From: Lactiplantibacillus pentosus
GTDB lineage: Bacteria; Bacillota; Bacilli; Lactobacillales; Lactobacillaceae
Reading direction: 5' to 3'
DNA length: 64,000 nucleotides
Assembly: GCF_003641185.1 (NCBI RefSeq)
Contig: NZ_CP032757.1
Location: forward strand, 2,728,001 to 2,792,000
This document shows positions 57,527 through 64,000 of this stretch, one piece after another. Both the position numbers and the translations under genes were made by a program. Below the pieces are notes generated by a model. The model worked only from the letters and a program-made list of their open reading frames with translations. It was not told where the DNA came from and did not search any database. Each line of letters begins with the position of its first letter. Positions within the stretch are counted from its first letter, which is position 1.

Positions 57527-58459
57527 ATGCAGTTCAGTCGGGAATTTAAGGGGATTTTTCTGGCCAGTATCAGTGCGACTTTTTGGGGCGTCTCTGGTGC
57601 CGTGGCACAACCCCTTTTCGACACGACCGATATTAACTCAATTTGGCTCACTGGGATTCGCATGCTGGGAGCCGGAATTGCGTTGTTCCTCGTCAGTTTA
57701 GTGACGCACGTTGATTTGTGGTCAATTTGGCGACAGCCCCGTGACTTGCTACAAATCGCAGCTTACACGTTGCTTGGGCTGATGCCAGTACAGTTCACGT
57801 ATTTCTTGGCTGTCGAAGCGAGTAACGCCGCTACGGGAACCATTTTACAGTTCATGGGGCCGGTATTCATCGCCCTCTGGATGTTAGTGGCGCACCGTCA
57901 ATTGCCGACTCGTGCTGAGGGACTCGCCATTATTTGCGCCTTATTAGGGTCATTTTTACTAGTGACCCACGGCAATCCTGGCACGCTGGTCATCTCCGTC
58001 TGGGCCTTGATTTGGGGGCTGTTATCCGGGGTCTCCTCGGCAACTAATACTTTATTGCCGACCAAGTTGCTCACCAAATACGATCCGATGACCGTCAATA
58101 CCTGGTCGATGCTACTGGGCGGGATTCTATTTAACCTCGTTCAACCAGTCTGGTCGATCCATATACCGTTGACGGCACTGAACATCAGCAAACTGGCCTT
58201 TGTTATTTTGTTCGGAACGTTGCTGGCTTTTCTATTCTTCCTGCAAAGTCTGCAATACATCCGCCCAACCGTCGTGAGTTTGCTTGATGCTTTCGAACCA
58301 CTGTCAGCGACCGTCATTGCCGTCGTTTTACTGGGCGTCAGCTTTGGCTGGCTCGACATTCTTGGCAGCGTACTGATCATTAGCACCGTCTTCATTCTCG
58401 CAATTGGGCAGGGCCCCAATGACCGTACCGCTGAAAATTTCAAAGAATCTGAACACTGA
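57527..58459 (+). CDS. EamA/DMT-superfamily transporter
   Basis: 310 residues with about ten hydrophobic segments and two EamA repeats, starting FLASISATFWGVSGAVAQPLF. DMT transporters export or import small metabolites; the substrate is not predictable. ATG 57527 follows AGGGAGG. Monocistronic with a strong terminator. Confidence 0.88.
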   Translation: MQFSREFKGIFLASISATFWGVSGAVAQPLFDTTDINSIWLTGIRMLGAGIALFLVSLVTHVDLWSIWRQPRDLLQIAAYTLLGLMPVQFTYFLAVEASNAATGTILQFMGPVFIALWMLVAHRQLPTRAEGLAIICALLGSFLLVTHGNPGTLVISVWALIWGLLSGVSSATNTLLPTKLLTKYDPMTVNTWSMLLGGILFNLVQPVWSIHIPLTALNISKLAFVILFGTLLAFLFFLQSLQYIRPTVVSLLDAFEPLSATVIAVVLLGVSFGWLDILGSVLIISTVFILAIGQGPNDRTAENFKESEH

Positions 58460-58472
58460 CTCATTGAAGCTC

Positions 58473-58526
58473 AAAAATCCGATAACGCGCATTTCAATAA
58501 TGAATTGCGTATTATCGGATTTTTTG
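58473..58526 (+). terminator. rho-independent terminator
   Basis: AAAATCCGATAAcGC pairs with GCgTATTATCGGATTTT, followed by T residues. Confidence 0.87.
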
Positions 58527-58541
58527 CATTTTTTCATTCAA

Positions 58542-58560
58542 ACTGAACGCGCCGTTCAGT
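58542..58560. promoter_or_regulatory. ACTGAAC/GTTCAGT palindrome
   Basis: ACTGAAC-GCGCC-GTTCAGT is a perfect 7-bp inverted repeat just beyond the 3' end of the hydroxyacid dehydrogenase gene. The same heptamer is clustered at that gene's 5' side (59645-59704). Confidence 0.5.
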
Positions 58561-58596
58561 AATGGCCCTGCGTCTGACTAGCCAGCAATAACTGGA

Positions 58597-59547
58597 CTAA
58601 TAACCGCGGTCAAGATCAACTTGGTTGCGCGCAAGTGTGCCGTCCTTAACGAACTGCGCAAAGTTTGCGGCAAAAATTGGAAAGACTGTCGCACGAAAAT
58701 GGGCAATCTGACCTGAAATATGTGGTGTAATCAACACGTCATCGCGTTGCCAGAGCGGATGGTCCGCCGGTAATGGTTCGGGTTCCGTCACATCAAGGGC
58801 CGCCATGCTTAACTGGTGCTGGTCCAAGGCCGCCATTAAATCAGTCGTATCGACTGCGGGTCCACGACCAATATTGATCAACATCGGCGCCTGTTTCGTC
58901 TGCGCAAAGAGCGCGGCATTAAATAGGTGATGCGTCGTCGGCGTCAATGGCAAGGCGTTAACGATAAAATTAGCCGTCGCCAACACTGGTTCCGTCGCCG
59001 TAAAAGCAACCGTTTCATGAAAATGTTCAGCTGGATGACCGGTCGTATTCACGCCAATCACATGCATACCCAGTGCACTGGCCTTAGCTGCCAAGGATTG
59101 CCCAATTTGACCAGTCCCATATATCAATAACTGTTGGCCAGTCAATGTCGAGGTCGTCATTGGTAATTGCCAAGCACGCTGCCCTTGTTGATTCAGCCAG
59201 GCCGCATGGTAGCCACGAACGACTGTTAGCATCGCTGCCAAAACGGATTCACTGATGGCATCCGCATGAATGCCGCTGGTGTTCGCAACCAGGACACCCG
59301 CCGCTTGTAGATCTTTCAGTGGCAGGTAGTCCACGCCAGCGGAAATCACTTGCACGAATTTCAGCTGATTGGTGGGCCGCGCTAATAATGTCTTGAGTAG
59401 CGGGTGATTGCCGTACAACACTTCCACTTCATCATAGTCCGCTGGCGTTATCGCGTCGGCATCCTTAAATTGCCACCCCGGATACTGTTCCTGTAACTGT
59501 TGCCGTTGCTCTGGTTTCGTTGCCTGCGCCATTAAAACGATTGGCAT
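58597..59547 (-). CDS. D-2-hydroxyacid dehydrogenase family protein
   Basis: 316 residues of the NAD(P)-dependent D-2-hydroxyacid dehydrogenase family. The cofactor motif is YGTGQIGQSLAAKA near residue 145; the catalytic residues lie in NIGRGPAVD (Arg), DVTEPEPLP (Glu) and ITPHISGQ (His). Asn-Thr-Thr after the second strand (GVNTTGHP) suggests NADPH use. ATG 59547 is favoured by the GGGG spacing over ATG 59553. Substrate unknown. Confidence 0.85.
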   Translation of the reverse strand: MPIVLMAQATKPEQRQQLQEQYPGWQFKDADAITPADYDEVEVLYGNHPLLKTLLARPTNQLKFVQVISAGVDYLPLKDLQAAGVLVANTSGIHADAISESVLAAMLTVVRGYHAAWLNQQGQRAWQLPMTTSTLTGQQLLIYGTGQIGQSLAAKASALGMHVIGVNTTGHPAEHFHETVAFTATEPVLATANFIVNALPLTPTTHHLFNAALFAQTKQAPMLINIGRGPAVDTTDLMAALDQHQLSMAALDVTEPEPLPADHPLWQRDDVLITPHISGQIAHFRATVFPIFAANFAQFVKDGTLARNQVDLDRGY

Positions 59548-59644
59548 ACTCATGACCCCATTTCTTCTTTATTCTCATGCTCAATGATACCACTACTTGA
59601 TCTGAAAACCGTCCTAATTCGCTTAAAGCAGCCAGCTGTCGGCT

Positions 59645-59704
59645 GTTCAGTTTTGTTCAGTTGTGCCGTGGCTTTGTTCAGTCACCCGGTAGTTCAAACT
59701 GAAC
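59645..59704. promoter_or_regulatory. cluster of GTTCAGT heptamers upstream of hydroxyacid dehydrogenase
   Basis: GTTCAGT at 59645, 59655 and 59676, then the inverse ACTGAAC at 59698 as part of GTTCAAACTGAAC. Spacings of 10, 21 and 22 bases keep them near one helical face. It looks like an operator array for an unknown regulator. Confidence 0.6.
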
Positions 59705-59780
59705 ACGACTTATTGTATCTAATACCGTGTTTGCCTCATATTCATGGCTAGCACACTAATTTCGCCACCATTTTGAGCAT

Positions 59781-59826
59781 CAAAAAAACAGGTAGCTAGG
59801 TCCGGATTACCGCCCCACTACCTGTT
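59781..59826 (-). terminator. terminator of the F420-reductase-like gene
   Basis: On the minus strand AACAGGTAG pairs with CTACCTGTT, followed by TTTTTG. Confidence 0.8.
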
Positions 59827-59944
59827 AAAGCATCTCAAAGGTCAGCCCTTGACCTAATCAAATTTAAAGCTCATTTAGACCACGTACCCAAAGCTGAACG
59901 GCTGATTTAGCACGTAACACCGTTCAACCTGGTCGTCGCTGATG

Positions 59945-60517
59945 CTACTTGATGACCGCAAAGCCGCCGTCCCAGCCAATTTGTTCACTAGCTGCTAACG
60001 TCATCTGCAAGAAGCCAACTGCTTCCAATTCACGAGCACGCTTGAGCTTACCAGCGTCCTTGACTTGTAACGGGCTTCCGGCTAACGCTTGTGCTAATTG
60101 GTGTTTGGCATCGTCATCATCACCGGCAACTAGCACGGTCGTGGGTTCTTTGCCATTGACCTGTCCACTTTGCAAGGTGGCAGCGAAGGTCGTGTTGAAC
60201 GCTTTGAGCACCTTGCTGTCAGGCAATTGCTTCTGTAGCTCCTGCGCCGCAGAACTATCGGCAGGCACCACCAGGCTGTCCCAAGTATCAAAGTTCAATG
60301 GATTCGTAATATCAATGACGATTTTACCCTTCAATTCAGTCGCATACTGCTTTGCAAGGGCTGCTAGGGCTGGGTATGGCACTGCCATTACGATCAGGTC
60401 ACCAAATGTCGTCGCTTGATCTTTAGAACTGTAATAAGTCACCGTTTGACCAGCTGCTTCAAAGTTGTGCCCAATAGCTTGTCCCATATTACCCTTACCA
60501 AAAATTGTAATTTGCAT
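59945..60517 (-). CDS. NADPH-binding oxidoreductase, F420-reductase-like
   Basis: 190-residue Rossmann protein: ITIFGKGNMGQAIGHNFEAAG at the N-terminus (shown as family start), VMAVPYPALAAL, and DITNPLNFDTWDSLV. It resembles NADPH:F420 oxidoreductases (Fno), but lactobacilli do not make F420, so a different acceptor is likely. Such genes are often simply annotated as NADPH-dependent reductases. Monocistronic. Confidence 0.8.
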   Translation of the reverse strand: MQITIFGKGNMGQAIGHNFEAAGQTVTYYSSKDQATTFGDLIVMAVPYPALAALAKQYATELKGKIVIDITNPLNFDTWDSLVVPADSSAAQELQKQLPDSKVLKAFNTTFAATLQSGQVNGKEPTTVLVAGDDDDAKHQLAQALAGSPLQVKDAGKLKRARELEAVGFLQMTLAASEQIGWDGGFAVIK

Positions 60518-60725
60518 CGTCTATCCACTCCCATATTATTTTTAATAAATATTTCAGTACGATTATCATAGCATTAATTATCTTCCGATAGGGGAATCAT
60601 GCTTCTGCCGTTCCAATCACCTGGATAGCTGCTTAGTTGGTTGAATCATTTCTGCAGTAGTTCAGGCGTCATTGCGCACCCAGATAAGTATCAGCAGTCA
60701 AAATGAACAGCCGTCATCATTTAAG

Positions 60726-60783
60726 CAAAAACGCCTCGCGACCGCCCGTCACAAAATTGTTGACGGGTGGTCACGAGACGTTT
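60726..60783 (-). terminator. terminator of the mapZ-like gene
   Basis: On the minus strand AAACGTCTCGTGACC pairs with GGTCGCGAGGCGTTT, with an inner CCGTCA/TGACGG stem, followed by TTTGCTT. Confidence 0.85.
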
Positions 60784-60855
60784 AATCAACGTAACTGATG
60801 ACTAAAGACAAGTGTCTCAGTCGTGCGTATTTAATTGTGGATCGAACTAGTCAGC

Positions 60856-63300
60856 TTAATTAGTGCCCGTCCCATCACCATACGTGGTCGAAGCGGTACT
60901 TGAACTCGTTCCAGTAGTGCTTGATGATGACGTGGTGCCATAGTCAGTCGTCGAACTGCTACTATCGGCCGCACTATAACTATAGCTATAACTAGAAGCC
61001 TTTGAGCTGGAAGTTGCCGAACTCGTATCCGTATCATTACTATAACTATAAGTATCGTCCGATGAGCTACTGTCGCTATAAACTGACGACGAAGAACTCG
61101 AGGATGATTCTGGTTCGCTGTAACTGTAGCTATAGGTGCTGGAGCTTGAAGATGATGCGGATGCCTTGTTAGCCTTCGCCAACTTCTTACGATCAGCCAC
61201 TAACTTCACGTAGTCGTTTTCGGCTAACTGTGATTTTTTGCGGTAGGCCTTTAAGTTTGCGGCCACTTTATCAACCGTCGTTGACGGGGTCGAGGCCTTC
61301 AACTTGTTCTTCTTGTTATAGAGTTTCTGGAAGGCAGTGTCATAGCTGACCACCTTTTTGACGGTCTTACCGGTCTTTTCAAACAACTTATCATACTTCT
61401 TAGCAAAATAAGCCTTGTTTGTCGTCAAACCAGTACTGGTTAACCGTTGCTGATTCTTGGTGATCGTATCCATAGTGACATCCGCCTTGATACGCCCTTG
61501 AGCATTACGCAAATCTTGATAGTTCGTCCGGACCTTGAGCATTTTGGCTGCAGTGTCATGTTGCTTCTGCAAGCTCGTCTTCTCGCTCGAATCCTTCATA
61601 TTATCAATATTAGTTTGTAACTTCGCCAATGTCGCACTCGTTGCGCTACTGCGTAAATCGCGTTGCGCTGATGACGTGTAAACTTGATCGACGATCCGTT
61701 CGGCACTAGTCCGTGCTTCGGCCTGCGTCGTTTGCGCATGGTTCCACATGAATAAGGCACCACCTGCAGCGACCACCAAGATGGCCACTCCGGTCAGCAT
61801 CAGTTTCCAATTATAACGCCGGGATTTCCGCTTCAGATGTGGATTTTGGTCATCGTTTTCAAGTCTGGATGCGTCCTGATCTTCAGCTTCCAAGTCATCG
61901 GCCGTGACGCGTTCTTCATGACGAGCGACCCGCGACATACTCGTCTTTTTAGGCTGCTTGCCGCCATTTGGTTGTTGGTCCCCATATAATTCTTCACGTG
62001 ACAGTGGTAATTCTGGTTGTGCCTCATCTTCAGGCTGTTCCGTCCCCTTGACCGCAATCTTCGGCTGTTGCTTACGCGCAACCGGTGGGATGTGGTCGGC
62101 TGGAATCCGCCGTGCAACTTTTGGCTGTTGTGGGGCTTCAGACTTCGCTTGTGTCGTGTTAGCGGTTGTCGCTTGTGTTGCCGCCAACTTAGCCTTGTTC
62201 GCTTGGGACGATTGCCCCTCGGCTTTGGTTGAAGCTGCCGAGTTCGCCTTCGATGCAGCCGAAGTCTGGGCCTGTGAACCAGTCGACTTGGCCGCGGTTG
62301 ATGTGGCAGCCGATTTGGCAGCCGCACCCTGAGCAGTGGCTGATTGAGCCGCAGCCGCCTTTGCGCCTTGCTTGGATGCGTTCGTCGAAGTTGCTGCTGA
62401 GTCACTGGTTGACTTAGCGGTTGCCGAACTAGTAGCAGCTTGGCTGGTTGCCGAATTTTCTGTCTTTTGTTGGCTCCGTTTAGCTGCAGCTTGCCGTGCA
62501 TGCCGAGCCGTCCGGGTCATCGGTTCTGCCGTCGTATCGCCGGCTTGTGAGCCTGATTGGCTGCCCGTCGCTTGCTGATTCGTTGCTTGGCTAGCTGGTG
62601 TCTCCGCAGCCGCTGATTGACTCCCCTGAGCCGCAGACTTGGCTTGTGCCGCGTGCTTAGCCGTTCGGGTCGTCGGTTCTGCCGACTGTTGGTCCGCGGA
62701 TGTTGCCTGGCTAGTGGCAGCTTTTGCTGATTGGGCATTCTTCGCTGCAGCCGGCTGTGATTGCGTCGCCTTAGTTGCTTGCGACGTTTCGTCCTTAGCA
62801 TGCTTAGTGGTCGCCTTCGCAGCCGAACCTGCTGTTTTGGCTGATTCAGCTGAATTAGCGCCTTGCTTGGTCTGACTCGCAGCTTGTTTGGCCGCTTGTG
62901 CTCGCCGTTGCGCATCCTTCGACATGGTCGCGCTAGTTGCCGCATGCTTGGCCGTGTCCGCTTTGTCGGCCTTGTCTGACTTAGCGGCTGTCGAACTTGC
63001 TTTGCTTGTAGCGGCCGCTTTAGTGTCCCCATGCTGCTGTGCTTTTTTGGCCACTTTTTCAGGTTCAATCACTGCATCAACGGGTTGTTTACTATCCTCG
63101 GCATCCGCCTTGGAACGAGGGATATTGACCGTTGATTTTGCTTCGGGATCGTCTGATTTTGCCGCCGCTGAATCCTTTAGATCGTAGGCTAAAGGAATTT
63201 GTTCACTATCTTGTTCATCGTTATCGTCGTCAGGAATCGGCTCCGTAATGGAATTCCACAGCCGTCTACCCAACCCTTCTTTTTTCTTCTTTTTAGACAA
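60856..63300 (-). CDS. mapZ: MapZ-like division-site protein with long Ala-rich region
   Basis: About 814 residues. Order: basic start SKKKKKEGLGRRLWN, an acidic stretch, a ~370-residue Ala/Gln/Ser/Lys tract, KKTSMSRVARHEERV, a single membrane segment (LMLTGVAILVVAAGGALFMW, about residue 512-531), an extracellular helical domain of ~180 residues, and a Ser/Tyr-rich tail. This fits MapZ (LocZ), which marks mid-cell and guides FtsZ and is phosphorylated by the Ser/Thr kinase; but no MapZ C-terminal domain follows the Ser-rich linker. TRTA(K/R)HA motifs recur in the cytosolic part. The start is TTG at 63300, with AGGAG eight bases upstream. Identification by architecture. Confidence 0.65.
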   Translation of the reverse strand: MSKKKKKEGLGRRLWNSITEPIPDDDNDEQDSEQIPLAYDLKDSAAAKSDDPEAKSTVNIPRSKADAEDSKQPVDAVIEPEKVAKKAQQHGDTKAAATSKASSTAAKSDKADKADTAKHAATSATMSKDAQRRAQAAKQAASQTKQGANSAESAKTAGSAAKATTKHAKDETSQATKATQSQPAAAKNAQSAKAATSQATSADQQSAEPTTRTAKHAAQAKSAAQGSQSAAAETPASQATNQQATGSQSGSQAGDTTAEPMTRTARHARQAAAKRSQQKTENSATSQAATSSATAKSTSDSAATSTNASKQGAKAAAAQSATAQGAAAKSAATSTAAKSTGSQAQTSAASKANSAASTKAEGQSSQANKAKLAATQATTANTTQAKSEAPQQPKVARRIPADHIPPVARKQQPKIAVKGTEQPEDEAQPELPLSREELYGDQQPNGGKQPKKTSMSRVARHEERVTADDLEAEDQDASRLENDDQNPHLKRKSRRYNWKLMLTGVAILVVAAGGALFMWNHAQTTQAEARTSAERIVDQVYTSSAQRDLRSSATSATLAKLQTNIDNMKDSSEKTSLQKQHDTAAKMLKVRTNYQDLRNAQGRIKADVTMDTITKNQQRLTSTGLTTNKAYFAKKYDKLFEKTGKTVKKVVSYDTAFQKLYNKKNKLKASTPSTTVDKVAANLKAYRKKSQLAENDYVKLVADRKKLAKANKASASSSSSSTYSYSYSEPESSSSSSSSVYSDSSSSDDTYSYSNDTDTSSATSSSKASSYSYSYSAADSSSSTTDYGTTSSSSTTGTSSSTASTTYGDGTGTN

Positions 63301-63529
63301 AACCAACGCTCCTCGCCAATTTATAATTTATTCAGTCTCTGGTTAAGCGCCGACCAAAAATTAATTTATTTTCGGTAAAATAACCATTAATAGTTAAATT
63401 ATAGCATGGAATTCACTGCTGAGAAACACTCGACCAACTGGTTTTGTGAATAACGCCGCAATACCTTAATTTCACATGAAAACTCTGCTATAATCAGCTT
63501 ATCAAGATATTTGAAAGCGAGGAGTTCAC

Positions 63530-63976
63530 ATGGCCACTGCTAAAGTTATTTTTGCCACAATTACCGGTAATAATGAGGACGTTGCCGATATTATTACTGA
63601 AAAATTTGAAAAACTTGGAGTCGATGTTGCCAAAGAAGAAATCTCGCAAGCCGACGCCACGGAATTCAACGATGTCGATATTTGCGTCGTGGTCCCTTAT
63701 ACCTACGATGAAGGCGCGCTCCCTGAAGAAGGGCTCGATTTCTACGAAGACTTACAAGATCTCGATTTGACCGGCAAAATCTACGGTTGCGCCGGTTCCG
63801 GAGATACGTTCTACGATGACGATTACTGTAAAGCCGTCACCGATTTCAGTCAGGCGTTCAAAAAAGCTGGCGCGACTCAGGGAGCCAAGGATGTGTTCGT
63901 TAACCTTGCTCCTGAAGCGGATGACGTCAAGGCACTGGATGCGTTCACTGAACAACTAGTTGCCAAGGTGCAATAA
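63530..63976 (+). CDS. flavodoxin
   Basis: 148-residue FMN protein. The phosphate-binding loop is FATITGNNEDVAD near residue 8, followed by VVVPYTYDEGALPEEG and GCAGSGDTFYDDDYCKAV. It is a low-potential electron carrier. CGAGGAG precedes the ATG. The gene ends close to the window edge. Confidence 0.92.
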   Translation: MATAKVIFATITGNNEDVADIITEKFEKLGVDVAKEEISQADATEFNDVDICVVVPYTYDEGALPEEGLDFYEDLQDLDLTGKIYGCAGSGDTFYDDDYCKAVTDFSQAFKKAGATQGAKDVFVNLAPEADDVKALDAFTEQLVAKVQ

Positions 63977-64000
63977 TTTTTAACAAACGAAACAGGCCGC

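Noticed and set aside
59945..60517. Evidence for F420 metabolism
   Set aside because: The protein is only fold-related to F420 reductases; no F420 biosynthesis genes are present and lactobacilli are not known to make it.

Overview
The window looks like chromosome of a Lactiplantibacillus (plantarum/pentosus group). The evidence is the overall gene set and protein style: Ala/Gln-rich proteins, a gutFRMCBA-order sorbitol operon, tandem 6-phospho-beta-glucosidases, an LVIS_2131-type membrane protein and a MapZ-like protein with long Ala- and Ser-rich tracts. No rRNA, tRNA, CRISPR array or prophage was seen. Species assignment is by recognition, not by alignment.

Layout. 1-3.5 kb: a lipoate ligase gene broken by a stop codon, a tyrosine phosphatase, an alpha-carbonic anhydrase and a membrane-anchored hydrolase. 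3.6-4.7 kb: first copy (A) of a ~1 kb non-coding foldback element. 4.7-7.5 kb: asparaginase with an IS200/IS605 (tnpA-tnpB) inserted directly upstream. 7.8-12.9 kb: a probable five- or six-gene operon with two ABC systems and a YtrA-type GntR regulator. 13-20 kb: universal stress protein and many small or membrane proteins, plus a cystathionine beta-lyase behind a Met-type T-box. 20.5-23.3 kb: neopullulanase with a cre site, then foldback copy B. 23.4-31.6 kb: threonine synthase, HAD phosphatase, pentapeptide protein, acetyltransferase, Nudix, HIT, SDR, a DUF2829 (Tad2-like) protein, a MupG-like protein and an Eis-like acetyltransferase. 31.9-39 kb: frameshifted MFS gene, tautomerase, divergent niaR/pncB, and an ABC-2 exporter operon whose TetR gene carries a nonsense codon. 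39.2-44.4 kb: complete sorbitol PTS operon gutFRMCBA. 44.7-51.2 kb: D-serine dehydratase, two 6-phospho-beta-glucosidases, cellobiose-type PTS IIA and IIB, and a divergent GntR/UTRA regulator. 51.2-58.5 kb: glycosyltransferase, foldback copy C, phosphoglycerate mutase-like enzyme, HAD phosphatase, a PanE-type reductase behind an Ile-type T-box, and a DMT transporter. 58.6-64 kb: hydroxyacid dehydrogenase, an F420-reductase-like oxidoreductase, the MapZ-like protein and flavodoxin.

The most unusual feature is the foldback family. Copies A, B and C share terminal inverted repeats and two internal three-way-junction-like arms. The two arms are inverted relatives of each other, and paired positions change together between copies. 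A fourth, partial copy (D) lies at 46.15 kb. No open reading frame explains them. Either a long structured RNA or a non-autonomous mobile element would fit.

Three genes (lplA, the MFS gene, tetR) are broken by single small changes while the rest of each reading frame stays open. These are recent mutations or sequencing errors. The tetR lesion sits beside an intact promoter with two palindromic operators, so the exporter may be constitutively expressed.
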